Assembly: GCA_963825425.1 (NCBI GenBank)
Contig: CAWGTF010000015.1
Location: 372,001 to 436,000 of the forward strand
Reading direction: 5' to 3'
DNA from: PALSA-607 sp963825425
GTDB lineage: Bacteria > Actinomycetota > Actinomycetes > Acidothermales > Acidothermaceae
DNA length: 64,000 nucleotides
This document shows, one piece after another, positions 6,906 through 15,770 of this stretch. The notes under the pieces were generated by a model that was given only the letters and a program-made list of their open reading frames with translations, was not told the DNA's origin and made no database searches. Position 1 is the stretch's first letter; each line of letters begins with the position of its first letter. The translations under genes and the position numbers were made by a program.

Positions 6906-8910
6906 ATGGTCGACATTCCATGTATGCGAAGCGTGCCCCAGAGCCGGCCCGCGGTCCCACTGTTCGCCGTCTACGCTGCCGCGTCGCTCGTGCCGGTCGT
7001 CGCGCTCGGCGCCGTCCTCGCCATCACGTACCGGGCCGACACAAATCGCAGCGCGATGGCCGAAGCCCGCAGCCAGGCCTCGCTGCTCGCCGACGACATC
7101 GTCGGACCGACGCTTGGTACCAAGCCGCTTCAAGGCTCGATCCCGCCGAGCGCAGCTACCGCGATTACCGCCGCCTTCAGCCGAGCGTCCGGTGAGAACC
7201 GGCTGCTGCGGCTGCGGGTACGCGACATGTCCGGCGACGTGGTGTGGTCGGACGACGGCAGCGGCCGGTCGACGCAAGTCGCGGGCGACGACGAAGCGCT
7301 CGACGCGGTGCACGGCGAGGTTGTCAGCAAGCTCAGCAGACTCAACAGCGACGCCAACGACCTTGGACCGGTTGGCCCGCGGGTCGTCGAGATCTATCAG
7401 CCGATCGATGTCGGTACTGCCCGCACGCAGGTCGGCGTCCTGGAGATGTACCTGCCGTACGCGCCGATCCAGAAGGACGTGACTGCTGGCCTGCATCAGA
7501 TGTACGCGCTGCTCGCCGCCGGACTGCTTGCCCTGTGGCTCGTGCTTGGTGCTATCTCCGCCTCGACCACGCGGCGGTTGCGCAAGCGCGCCGAACGGCT
7601 GCAGTACATCGCTCACCACCACGTGCCGTCCGGCATGCTGAACTCTGAAGGCTTCGCCGACGCGTTGCAGAAACGACGCGATGCCGCTGACTGCTGGGGA
7701 TGCCGCCGCGACGCCGTCGGTGGCGCTCATCGACGTCGCTCGCTTCCGGGAGATCAACGAGGCGTTGGGCCGGGCCCGTGGTGACGAAGTGCTGCTTGAG
7801 CTCGGACGTCGACTTGCTGCCGCCGCGGGCACCGACGCCGTCGTCGCACGTCTGGGTGGCGACGAGTTCGCGCTCGCCAGCTTCACCGCGCCCGACAGCG
7901 ATCTGCGCGCCTGGGCATTGCAGCTGCAGGCGGTAGCGGCCGAGCCCGTACTTGCTGATGACGTTCCGGTTCTTGTCGAGGTGGCCGTCGGGTACTACCG
8001 CGCCGTCGAAGGTGAACCCGTCGATGAGTTGCTCGTGCGCGTCGATGCCGCCCTCGGCCGGGCGAAGATGTCCGTCGACAGGTGCGCCGGCTACGTCGAC
8101 CGCCCAGACCGGGCTGCGTCCAACGTTGCGCTGCTCCCGCGTTTCCACCGTGCCATCTCGGCCGGCGAACTCGAGCTGCACTACCAGCCGAAGACGCTGC
8201 TCGCCGATGGCACGGTCGTTGCGGTTGAGGCGCTGATCCGGTGGAACCTGGACGGCGAGTTGTTGCCGCCCGGTGTGTTCCTGCCGTCGATCGAGCAAAC
8301 GGCGATGATCCACCCGCTGACGGACTGGGTGGCGCGTACTGCACTCGCCCAACTCGATGCGTGGGGCCCCGCCGCGGCCGGCCTCGAGGTCGCCATCAAC
8401 GTCTCGGCTCGCAACTTGTCCGACCCTGGTTTCGCGGCGCGCTTGCTCGCGATCGTGGCGGAGTCTGGCGTAGCACCGCACCGACTGATCGTCGAGATCA
8501 CCGAGACCGCGCTGTTCGTCGATCCGGACGCTGCGCGGGTGTGCCTCGGCACCTTGCATGACGCCGGCGTCGTGCTGTCCATCGACGACTTCGGTCAGGG
8601 GCAGACGTCACTTGCCTACCTCGCCGCGTTGCCGGTCGACGAGCTGAAGATCGACCGCGCCTTCGTCTCGCGAGTCGTCGCCGATCCGACGCACGCAGCG
8701 ATCGTGCGTTCGATCATCCAGCTCGGACACACGCTGGGCCTTCGCGTCGTTGCTGAAGGCATCGAGCGCGATGCCGAGTACGCCCAGCTCCTCGCCCTCG
8801 GCGCCGACATTGCGCAGGGTTACCTGATCGCTCGGCCGATGTCGGCCGCTGCGTTTCTCGACTGGCTTGCCGGGCGAGTGCCGACGGGGTCGCACGCAGC
8901 CGCGTCCTGA
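6906..8910 (+). CDS. Membrane GGDEF-EAL cyclic-di-GMP protein (one frameshift)
   Basis: The product is about 667 residues when a single frame change near 7690 is bridged. N-terminal membrane helix (VPLFAVYAAASLVPVVALGA), an extracytoplasmic sensor of about 160 residues, a second helix (MYALLAAGLLALWLVLGA), then GGDEF and EAL domains. The GGDEF domain begins abnormally: the usual DxLTGLxNR is replaced by HHHVPSGMLN, but RLGGDEFALA is intact. The EAL domain has EALIRWN, the SIDDFGQGQTSLAYL loop, KIDRAFV and EGIE, so phosphodiesterase residues look complete. It probably degrades c-di-GMP, with the GGDEF part possibly a GTP sensor. The first start, ATG 6906, lacks a good ribosome site; ATG 6924 is the alternative. 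Confidence 0.8.
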
Positions 8911-9669
8911 TCACCGCGAGGCTGGCGGCATCCGCAGCCCGTACATGCCGCCGTCGACGGCCAGCAGCGTGCCCGTGGTCGACGCCGCGGCGGGTGATGC
9001 CAGATAGGCGATCGCCTCGGCGATTTCGTCGGGGGCCACCAGCCGACCAAGCGGTTGGCGCGATTCGAGGGCGGCTCGTTCGGCGACCGGGTCGTCAGCG
9101 GCGTCGAGCAGGCGCCCGACCCACGGCGTGTCGGCCGTGCCGGGGTTCACGCAGTTGACCCGGATGCCTTCGCGCACATGGTCGGCTGCCATCGCGAGAG
9201 TCAGCGCCTGCACGGCGCCTTTGCTCGCGGTGTACAGCGCGCGCGCCGGCAGTCCGGCCCACGAGCAGATCGATCCGGTGTTGACGATCGCCGCGTGCGA
9301 CGAGCCTCGCAGATACGGCAGCGCTGCGCGGCTCACCCGAACCATGCCGACGACGTTGACGTCGAGCACGTGATGCCATTCCGCGTCGTCGTTGGCGGCG
9401 ACGTCACCCCGAGCACCGATGCCGGCGTTGTTGACGACGATGTCGATGCCGCCGAACCTGAGCACCACGGCTTCGATCGCGGCCTTCACTGAATCGTCGT
9501 CGGTGACGTCGGCTCGCACGCCGAACAGATCGGCGTCCAGCCCTTCGATGACCACGTCGAGGCACGCGACCTTCGCACCTCGCTGCGCCAGCAACCGCGC
9601 GGTCTGCAAGCCGATGCCCGACGCACCACCCGTGACGACGGCGACCAGGCCGTCGAAGTCCGTCGTCAT
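8911..9669 (-). CDS. SDR-family NAD(P)-dependent oxidoreductase
   Basis: 252 residues, start ATG at 9667-9669, overlapping the probable stop of the FAH gene (ATGA), so the two are translationally coupled. Classical short-chain dehydrogenase: TGGASGIG cofactor motif at about residues 12-19, CLDV acidic residue favouring NAD, NNAGIG at about 80, and active-site Ser plus YTASK (about 150-156). In sugar operons such SDRs oxidise aldoses or deoxy-sugar acids; the FAH neighbour suggests a non-phosphorylating sugar-acid route (as for L-fucose or L-rhamnose). The substrate is an inference. Confidence 0.8.
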   Translation of the reverse strand: MTTDFDGLVAVVTGGASGIGLQTARLLAQRGAKVACLDVVIEGLDADLFGVRADVTDDDSVKAAIEAVVLRFGGIDIVVNNAGIGARGDVAANDDAEWHHVLDVNVVGMVRVSRAALPYLRGSSHAAIVNTGSICSWAGLPARALYTASKGAVQALTLAMAADHVREGIRVNCVNPGTADTPWVGRLLDAADDPVAERAALESRQPLGRLVAPDEIAEAIAYLASPAAASTTGTLLAVDGGMYGLRMPPASR

Positions 9670-10534
9670 GCTTGGCCCAAGAACTTGGCGCTGGCGTCCG
9701 AGGCCTTCGATTTCCAACTCGAGCGACGTCACCTGCGCGCAGGAACGGCTTCGGCTCGGGCTGTCCTTGCGCGACGCCGGCCGGCGTGCCGGTGTTGATC
9801 ACGTCACCGGGCCGCAGCACCATGAACTGGCTGATGTAGCGGACCACCTCCACGACGCCGAAAATCATGTTCGAGGTCTTGCCGTTCTGTCGCAGCTCAC
9901 CGTTCACCCAGAGCCGCAGGCCGAGCGCTTGCGGGTCGGCGATCTCGTCGGCTGGCACCAACCACGGCCCGAGCGGATTGAACGTCTCGCAACTCTTGCC
10001 CTTGTCCCACTGGCCACCGCGCTCGAGTTGGAACTCCCGCTCCGAGACGTCGTTGGCGATGGCGTAACCCGCGATGCACGCGAGGGCCTCGGCGTCGCTG
10101 CCCAGATAGCGCGCGGTGTGACCGATGACGACGGCGAGTTCGACTTCCCAGTCCGTCTTGACCGACCGGCGCGGCACCAGGATCTCGTCATGAGGCCCGA
10201 TCACCGTCGACGAATCCTTCATGAACAGGATCGGTTCGGCCGGCACCGCCGCGTTCGTCTCCTCGGCGTGGTCGCGGTAGTTCAGACCCACGCACACGAC
10301 CTTGCCGGGCCGCGCGATCGGCGGACCGTAGCGCAGGCGCAGCGACTCGATGGGGCCAGCGACCGGAAGGCTGCCGTCGGCGAGAGCGGCACGAACTCGC
10401 TCGACCCCGCCGCCGTCGAGGAACGCGCCGTCGATCTCCGCGGTCAGGCTCTCGATGCTTGACGCGACTCCGTCGACGATGGCAAACGGACGCTCGTGGC
10501 CGGCCGCTCCGAGGCGGGCTAAGGCAAGGGTCAT
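9666..10534 (-). CDS. Fumarylacetoacetate-hydrolase (FAH) family protein, frameshifted 3' end
   Basis: About 287 residues. The FAH core is evident: KVVCVGLNYRDHAEE (about 77-91), ILFMKDSSTVIGPHD, metal-ligand region KTDWEVELAVVIG, the AIANDVSERE segment, and RPGDVINTGTPAGV near the end. The reading frame then breaks near 9735: the expected last strand LELEIEGLGRQRQ is encoded in the frame of the SDR, and a further shift gives FLGQA followed by TGA overlapping the SDR start. Two single-base errors would restore an ordinary gene ending with an ATGA overlap. Family members open C-C bonds or hydrate 2-keto-3-deoxy sugar acids. The pairing with an SDR beside arabinose genes suggests sugar-acid breakdown. 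Confidence 0.8.
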
Positions 10535-10733
10535 GAATCGGCGCTCACTGTCTCGTGTGATGGTCCGGGGAGGAGTACTTGTCGGGCGTCACGACGATGA
10601 CCTTAGCCGGGCAACGCAGCTAGAACGATCGAAGTGGCTTTCGGACGGCAACGGCCGCAGAGACGACGCACTGTGCACGCTAACATCGGGCTCGCTCGAC
10701 TGGGCCGTTGAAGGCGCTATGACGCCGGGCCTC

Positions 10734-12254
10734 CTAGAGGCCGCCGGCGAGGCGGTAGTACGCCTGATTCCAGCGCACCTCGTTGGCGAACTGCCGCATC
10801 GTGGTGTCCGCGTCGATGTGCAGCAGTTCGACGTTCGCCAGCTGCGCGAAGTCGGCGAGCGTGTCGAAGCTCAGGGCCGTCGTGAGCGCCGTGTGGTGCG
10901 GACCGCCGGCGGTCAGCCAGGCCTCGGCGGACGTCGCGAAGCTGGGCGCCGGGCGCCACACGGCGCAGGCGACGGGCAATCGCGGAAGCGGCTCATCGGG
11001 CTCGACGATCTCGATGTCGTTGGCGACGAGGCGGAACCTGTCTCCGAGGTCGATCAGCCCCACCACGAAACCGGTGGCCGGCTTGGCGCGAAACACCAGC
11101 CGGACCGGGTCTTCGCGACCGCCGATCCCGAGCGGGTGGATCTCGCAGCTCGGTGGTGCGCCGCTGATCGTGGGACAGACCTCGAGCATGTGCGCGCCGA
11201 GGATCTTCGGCTCGCCCGGCCCGAGGTGGTACGTGTAGTCCTCCATGAACGAGGTGCCGCCTTCGAGGCCGGCCGACATCACCTTGAGCAGCCGGACCAG
11301 CGAGGCCGTCTTCCAGTCGCCTTCGCCGCCGAACCCGTAGCCGTCGGCCATCAGCCGCTGGACGGCCAGGCCCGGCAGTTGCCGCAAGCCGCCGAGGTCC
11401 TCGAAGTTCGTCGTGAACGCGGTGAACCCGCCGTCCTCGAGGAACGTGCGGAGTGCCGCTTCGATGCGGGCCGCGTAGCGCAGGGAGTCGGCCCGTTCGC
11501 CGCCGGTCCGCAGCGAGGGCACCACCGTGTACGAACTCTCGTACTCGGCCACGAGAGCATCGATGTCAGATTCTGGAACGGCGTCGACGACCGCGACCAG
11601 ATCGTTGACACCGTAGGTGTTGACCGACATGCCCAGCCGGAGTTGCGCCTCGACCTTGTCGCCTTCGGTGACGGCGACGTCGCGCATGTTGTCGCCGAAT
11701 CTGACGAGCCGCATCTCGTGCGCGGCCTGCCAACCGATGGCGGCCCTGGCCCAGTCGGCGATGCGGGAAACGGCGCTCGGATCAGACCAGTGTCCGACGA
11801 CCGTCTTGCGCCGCAGCCGCATCCGGGTCTCGATGAACCCGAACTCGCGGTCGCCGTGGGCGGCCTGGTTCAGGTTCATGAAGTCCATGTCGATCTCTGC
11901 CCACGGCAGCGACAGGTTGGCCTGCGTGTGGAAATGCAGCAGCGGCTTGCGGAGCGCGTCGAGGCCGCCGATCCAGGCCTTGGCCGGCGAGAAGGTGTGC
12001 ATCCAGGTGATGACGCCGACGCAACTCTTATCCGCCGTCGCGTCGACGCACGCCTGGCGGATCGCCTCGGCGGTGGTCAGTACCGGCTTCCAGACGATCG
12101 GCAACGGGATGCGACCCGACCCGTCGAGCCCAGTCGCGATTTGCTGCGACTGCTGGGCAACCTGACGCAGCGTCTCCTCGCCGTACAGCGGCTGGCTCCC
12201 GGTGAGGAACCACAGCTCGCCCTGCTGCCTAGGTAGATCCAACCCTTCGGGCAT
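10734..12254 (-). CDS. araA: L-arabinose isomerase
   Basis: 506 residues, the usual AraA length, start ATG at 12252-12254 with AAGGG upstream. It converts L-arabinose to L-ribulose in the cytoplasm using Mn2+. Family marks along the chain: LWFLTGSQPLYG at the N terminus, GVITWMHTFSPAKAWIGGL (about 82-100), HFHTQANLSLPW, DMDFMNLNQAAHGDREFGF, the glutamate in FGGEGDWKTASLVR and the metal-binding ESSYTVV region, and EDYTYHL. A LacI-type operator lies 27 bp upstream. The downstream genes are FAH and SDR after a 200-bp gap; no araB or araD is in the window. Confidence 0.95.
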   Translation of the reverse strand: MPEGLDLPRQQGELWFLTGSQPLYGEETLRQVAQQSQQIATGLDGSGRIPLPIVWKPVLTTAEAIRQACVDATADKSCVGVITWMHTFSPAKAWIGGLDALRKPLLHFHTQANLSLPWAEIDMDFMNLNQAAHGDREFGFIETRMRLRRKTVVGHWSDPSAVSRIADWARAAIGWQAAHEMRLVRFGDNMRDVAVTEGDKVEAQLRLGMSVNTYGVNDLVAVVDAVPESDIDALVAEYESSYTVVPSLRTGGERADSLRYAARIEAALRTFLEDGGFTAFTTNFEDLGGLRQLPGLAVQRLMADGYGFGGEGDWKTASLVRLLKVMSAGLEGGTSFMEDYTYHLGPGEPKILGAHMLEVCPTISGAPPSCEIHPLGIGGREDPVRLVFRAKPATGFVVGLIDLGDRFRLVANDIEIVEPDEPLPRLPVACAVWRPAPSFATSAEAWLTAGGPHHTALTTALSFDTLADFAQLANVELLHIDADTTMRQFANEVRWNQAYYRLAGGL

Positions 12255-12280
12255 GTCCGACGACCCTTCGAGAACACGAG

Positions 12281-12296
12281 ATGAGAGCGTTAACAT
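12281..12296. promoter_or_regulatory. Putative LacI-family operator upstream of araA
   Basis: ATGTTAACGCTCTCAT on the coding (minus) strand is an imperfect 16-bp palindrome around a central CG, the usual form of LacI/GalR-family operators; arabinose regulators of actinobacteria bind similar sites. It sits between arabinofuranosidase and araA, just upstream of the araA start. No LacI-family gene is in the window, so the regulator would act from elsewhere. Confidence 0.4.
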
Positions 12297-12374
12297 ATCT
12301 CCTGGAGCGGCCTACGGATACGGGTGGCTCACGCTAGCGATCCGGTAGCCGTCGCGCGGACCGACGTCCACGAC

Positions 12375-13876
12375 TCAGCAGGCAACCGGAGCGTGGTGGT
12401 ACCGCCCGTGGCAGACGGACCATTCGATCGGGCGGGGTTGCGCAGCGGCCGCCCCAGTCGCGTCGTGCCGGGGGCCGACGTTGTCGGCTGCGATCGATGC
12501 CGCTTCGACCACCTTGAGGTCGGGCAAGCTGCGATGGTTCAGCGTGACCACTAGCGGACTGAGTCCTCGGTTGACCATGAAGATCGTGAGCTCGATCCGA
12601 TCGTCATCGACTTGCGACGCGGTGACGACGGCGTTCAGGTCGCTGACCTCACCGTGGCGGTCGGTGTCCGACACTGGGGCCGACACGACCGCGTGGAGTA
12701 CCTGCGAGCCGCGCAGGGCGGCCGTGTGTGCGAACGGATAGAAGGTCGTCTGCCGCCAGGCGTCCCCGCCCGGCGTCGTCCGAATCGGCGCGATGACGTT
12801 CACCAGCTGCGCGAGACAACCGATGCGCAGCCGGTCGGCGTGCTTGAGCATGCTGATCAGCAGATCCCCGACAACAACGGCGTCGAGGGTGCTGTAGATG
12901 TCTTCAAGGAGTGCCGGCGCCTCGACGAGATCGCCGGTGCTGGCCGCAAACCTGCTCAGGTACCAGACGTTCCACTCATCGAGCGACAGGTAGATGGTCT
13001 TGTTGCTGTGCAGCCGGGCCTTCACTGCGTCGACTGTCGCCACGACGTCGCTGATGAACGCCTCGAGGGCGGCTCCGGACGCAAGGAAGCTGGCGCGGTC
13101 GTCGCCGTGTTGTTGGTAGTACGCGTGGAGCGATACGTAGTCGACGAGGTTGTAGGTGCGTTCGAGGACGGTCGACTCCCAGGCTGCCGAACGTGGGCAT
13201 GTCACGCGACGAGCTGCCGCAGGCGACGAGTTCGATGCTGGGGTCAACGGCGCGCATCGCCTTTGCCGCTTCGGCCGCTGCGGTCGCGTACTCGGCGGCG
13301 CTCTTTTGGCCGGTCTGCCACGGTCCGTCCATCTCGTTGCCAAGACACCAGAGCTTGACTGCGTAGGGTTCGGCAGACCCGTTAGCTCGGCGCAGGTCGG
13401 ACCAGTAAGTGCCGCCGCGGACGTTCGTGTACTCAACGAGGTCGGCCGCGGGCTGCAGGCCACGGCTGCCGAGATTGACCGCCATCATCGGCGTCAGGTT
13501 CTGACGGCTGGTCCAACCGAGAAACTCGTCGGTGCCGACGTGGTTGGACTCGATTGATCGCCAGGCCAGGTCGACCCGCCGCGGCCGATCGGCTTTCGGG
13601 CCGACTCCGTCCTCCCAGCGGTAGCCCGAGACGAAGTTGCCGCCGGGATAGCGGACGAGGGTTACGCCGAGTTCACGTGTCAGGTCGGCGACGTCGGTGC
13701 GAAACCCCATGGTGTCGGCAGCTCGGATGACCAGGCTCGTAGACGCCGGTGTAGACGCAGCGCCCCAGATGCTCGACGAACGATCCGAACAACCGTGGGT
13801 CGACCGAGCCGACCAGAAAATCTGGATGGAACGTGATGGTGGCCGCGGGTTGCGGCACCGAGTCGCTCGCAGTCAC
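12375..13876 (-). CDS. abfA: GH51 alpha-L-arabinofuranosidase (two frameshifts)
   Basis: The family is plain although the frame breaks near 13720 and 13175. GTG at 13874-13876 has AGGAG 8 nt upstream and opens VTASDSVPQPAATITFHPDF, followed by PRLFGSFVEHLGRCVYTGVY. The second piece has TLVRYPGGNFVSGYRWEDGV and the acid/base region LWCLGNEMDGPWQ. The third has YVSLHAYYQQHGDD and the nucleophile LSLDEWNVWY, then the C-terminal beta domain (LNHRSLPDLKV). Expected length is about 500 residues, which the locus can encode. No signal peptide, so it is intracellular and hydrolyses imported arabino-oligosaccharides, feeding araA directly downstream. Confidence 0.85.
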
Positions 13877-13953
13877 GACGTGCACTCCTGCCTTGAACGA
13901 CAAGTGGTGGAGCGCCACAGTATCGCCAGTCGCTGCGACCGGGCGGCGTAGCC

Positions 13954-13959
13954 TAGACT
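13954..13959 (+). promoter_or_regulatory. Putative -10 box of the fluoride riboswitch transcript
   Basis: TAGACT lies 7 bp before the first base of the aptamer, the right distance for transcription to start at its 5' edge. No convincing -35 box is seen. Confidence 0.4.
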
Positions 13960-13965
13960 CGCAGT

Positions 13966-14040
13966 CGGCGATGGAGCTCGCCCGCTTTGTCGAACCGCCA
14001 CCCGGCCGATGGCTCCTACTTCTCTACGGAGGGGTAGTCC
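13966..14040 (+). ncRNA. Fluoride riboswitch (crcB motif) with translational expression platform
   Basis: The aptamer matches the crcB RNA consensus: hairpin GGCGATGGAGCTCGCC (13967-13982), the conserved AACCGCC (13993-13999), and GGCCGATGGCTCCTACT (14004-14020). Downstream, CTACTTCTC can pair with GGAGGGGTAG, a stem that buries the ribosome-binding GGAGGGG at 14028-14034, six nt before an ATG at 14041. Ligand binding would hold CTCCTAC in the aptamer and free the ribosome site, so control is translational. The next plus-strand genes of known function are crcB, a DUF190 gene and crcB, but a 490-bp stretch holding a minus-strand DUF190 gene lies between. Confidence 0.9.
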
Positions 14041-14541
14041 ATGTCCGCCGACGTGCGAGCGCCAATCTCACGCCTGTGTCGCAGCCGGGTAGATCTCGAG
14101 TTGGTCGAGTGTGACAAGCCGACCGTGCAACAGGTCATCGTTGTGATGAACGAAGTCGCGCAGCTTGGCATCCTCATCGACGATGACGATCGAAATCGGC
14201 AGATGGTCGGACACGTCGAGAATCCGCGTTGTGTGGATGTCACCCGATCGCCCGAATCCCTCGATGCCACGCAACACAGTCGCGCCGGCGAGCCCAGCCT
14301 CGTGCGCCCGGTGCACGATCGCGTCGGACAACGGCTTGTGGTGGTGAACGGCGCTGTCGCACACGTAGATGGTCAGCTGGCACGGTCGCTCGAAGTTGCT
14401 CATAACCGACGATCTCCGACGGTGGTTGGCGGGCCCGCCGATCGCTGGTCTCAACATAATGGCTGTTGGCGGGGGATCGGGTCGCGTGCGGCAGGGATTT
14501 CAGCGACGTGCATCAGAGGGGGTCGCCGCGGTGAGCGATGA
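14041..14541 (+). CDS. Riboswitch-led 166-codon frame antisense to DUF190 (doubtful protein)
   Basis: ATG at 14041 has the strong GGAGGGG site controlled by the fluoride riboswitch, and the frame runs without a stop to TGA at 14539-14541, 11 nt beyond the GTG start of crcB. The product (MSADVRAPISRLCRSRVDLE at the N terminus) has no recognisable fold, and most of the frame is the reverse of an intact DUF190 gene, which in high-GC DNA often creates long antisense frames. Its position makes it a candidate leader that carries ribosomes from the riboswitch to crcB by translational coupling. Whether the peptide itself matters is unknown. Confidence 0.3.
   Translation: MSADVRAPISRLCRSRVDLELVECDKPTVQQVIVVMNEVAQLGILIDDDDRNRQMVGHVENPRCVDVTRSPESLDATQHSRAGEPSLVRPVHDRVGQRLVVVNGAVAHVDGQLARSLEVAHNRRSPTVVGGPADRWSQHNGCWRGIGSRAAGISATCIRGGRRGER
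14068..14403 (-). CDS. DUF190 (PII-like) protein, oriented against the fluoride riboswitch
   Basis: 111 residues, start ATG at 14401-14403 with GGAG about 10 nt upstream. The family pattern is complete: CQLTIYVCDSAVHHHKPLSD, IVHRAHEAGLAGATVLRGIE (a signature of DUF190), GFGRSGDIHTTRILDVSDHLP and IVIVDEDAKLRDFV. DUF190 proteins have a PII-like ferredoxin fold and are often found with crcB exporters. This copy is a paralogue of the gene at 15067-15405 but lies on the other strand, so a transcript from the riboswitch would be fully antisense to it. It is intact, not a remnant. Confidence 0.85.
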   Translation of the reverse strand: MSNFERPCQLTIYVCDSAVHHHKPLSDAIVHRAHEAGLAGATVLRGIEGFGRSGDIHTTRILDVSDHLPISIVIVDEDAKLRDFVHHNDDLLHGRLVTLDQLEIYPAATQA

Positions 14542-15070
14542 GCCGACTCCGGATGCGGTCGGCGGCTTGCGTGCCCTGCCGATTGATCCTGACGTCGACG
14601 AGCCCGAGAGCCCGCCTCGACGGCGGCCAGCGTCGCGATGGCCGCGGCTGGCACCCGGCGTCCTGCTCGCAGTCTTTCTTGGAGGCGTGCTCGGGGGAGG
14701 CGCTCGCTACGGCATCGGTATTGCCGCGCCGCCGCCCGTTGACGGGTTTCCGTGGGACATCTTCGCGATCAACCTGTCGGGGGCGTTCGCGCTCTCGGTG
14801 CTGCTGGTCCTGGTTCTCGAGGTCTTCCCGCCCACCAGGTATGTGCGGCCGGCCCTGGGCACCGGGTTCATCGGTGCGTTCACCACGTTCTCGTCGTTGG
14901 CAACGGCTACCGACCACTTGTTCGCGCACGGCCATCCGATGCTGGCGATCGCGTACACCGTGGGCAGCCTTTTCGGTGGGCTGGTCGCAGCGTCTTTGGG
15001 CTTGGCTAGCGGGCGCGCCATCAGTGCGAACCGCCGTCGTGCACGTACATCGGAAGGAGTGCCTTCGTGA
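14531..15070 (+). CDS. crcB: Fluoride exporter CrcB/Fluc, long N terminus
   Basis: 179 residues from GTG 14531 with GAGGGGG upstream. A hydrophilic N-terminal extension of about 45 residues rich in Pro and Arg precedes four membrane helices. Fluc marks: GGVLGGGARYGIG in helix one, DIFAINLSGAFALSVLLVLV (Asn of the pore) in helix two, GTGFIGAFTTFSSLATATDH (conserved TTFS turn) in helix three. Heterodimeric Fluc channels are encoded by gene pairs, and the second subunit lies two genes downstream with DUF190 between, overlapping by 4 nt and 1 nt. It exports fluoride from the cytoplasm. Control by the upstream riboswitch is likely, through the intervening antisense stretch. Confidence 0.9.
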   Translation: MSDEPTPDAVGGLRALPIDPDVDEPESPPRRRPASRWPRLAPGVLLAVFLGGVLGGGARYGIGIAAPPPVDGFPWDIFAINLSGAFALSVLLVLVLEVFPPTRYVRPALGTGFIGAFTTFSSLATATDHLFAHGHPMLAIAYTVGSLFGGLVAASLGLASGRAISANRRRARTSEGVPS

Positions 15071-15405
15071 ATTACGGTCCGCATCTGGAAATGACTGTGC
15101 TGGTTGGTGAGCACGCGCGCTTTCACCACACGCCGCTCTACAGCGAGATCGTCCACCGCTCTCACAAGAACGGACTCGCGGGGGCGAGTGTCTTTCGCGG
15201 CATCGAAGGCTTCGGCCACTCGCATGAGATGCATGAGGCACGCATCCTCGACTTCGGCGCGCACACGCCGCTCATCGTCGTCATCGTCGACACCGAGGCG
15301 CGGATCCGCGAGTTCCTACCCGAAGTGCAGGAGCTGGTGGGTGACGCAGGTCTGATCACGATTCGCCCGGTCGAGATGCTCTCCCCTGCAGTCGGACGTC
15401 GCTGA
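15067..15405 (+). CDS. DUF190 (PII-like) protein in the crcB operon
   Basis: 112 residues, GTG start overlapping the crcB stop (GTGA). Family pattern: LEMTVLVGEHARFHHTPLYS, IVHRSHKNGLAGASVFRGIE, GFGHSHEMHEARILDFGAHT and IVVIVDTEARIREFLPEVQE. It is clearly paralogous to the minus-strand copy at 14068-14403. Sandwiched between two crcB genes with overlapping ends, it is probably made in step with the channel subunits and may sense a nucleotide or tune the channel; the biochemical role of the family is not established. Confidence 0.85.
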   Translation: MNYGPHLEMTVLVGEHARFHHTPLYSEIVHRSHKNGLAGASVFRGIEGFGHSHEMHEARILDFGAHTPLIVVIVDTEARIREFLPEVQELVGDAGLITIRPVEMLSPAVGRR

Positions 15406-15770
15406 TGCTGCTTGGTCTAGCCGTGGCTGTCGTGGCTGGCGTCGGCGCCGTCTGCCGATACGTTGCCGACCAGGTCATCTCCCATCAACACGACAGCGTG
15501 TTTCCGTGGGGGACCTTCGCGATCAACGTCCTCGGCTCCTTCGTCCTGGGCTTGACGACGGGGCTAGCCGCGCACCACGGCTTGTCGGTGACGGCCGCCA
15601 CCATCATCGGCAGCGGCTTTTGCGCAGGGTTCACGACGTTCTCGACCTGGATGTGGGAAACGATCGCACTCGGCGAGGCGGGGGCAATGCTGGAGGCGAC
15701 ACTCAACGTCATCGCCAGTCTCGCGGTGGGGCTAGGCGCCGCGGCCCTTGGGCTATGGCTCGCCTTGTAG
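15405..15770 (+). CDS. crcB: Fluoride exporter CrcB/Fluc, second subunit
   Basis: 121 residues, start ATG overlapping the DUF190 stop by one base. Four helices with the Fluc signatures: VGAVCRYVADQV in helix one, GTFAINVLGSFVLGLTTGLA in helix two, and GSGFCAGFTTFSTWMWETIA in helix three. Unlike the first subunit it has no long N-terminal extension. Paired crcB genes encode the two halves of a heterodimeric double-barrelled channel, so both copies are probably needed. No terminator is obvious after it. Confidence 0.9.
   Translation: MLLGLAVAVVAGVGAVCRYVADQVISHQHDSVFPWGTFAINVLGSFVLGLTTGLAAHHGLSVTAATIIGSGFCAGFTTFSTWMWETIALGEAGAMLEATLNVIASLAVGLGAAALGLWLAL

Noticed and set aside
6435..7886. Minus-strand open frame of about 480 codons opposite the GGDEF-EAL gene
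   Set aside because: Low-complexity Arg/Ser-rich translation; the plus strand carries recognisable domains.
10350..12236. Plus-strand open frame of about 630 codons across araA
   Set aside because: It is the reverse of araA and shows no protein features; araA is complete with all family motifs.
14041..14541. Assigning the riboswitch-led frame as a solid protein
   Set aside because: It has no recognisable fold and mirrors DUF190; kept only as a low-confidence coding entry and as a finding.
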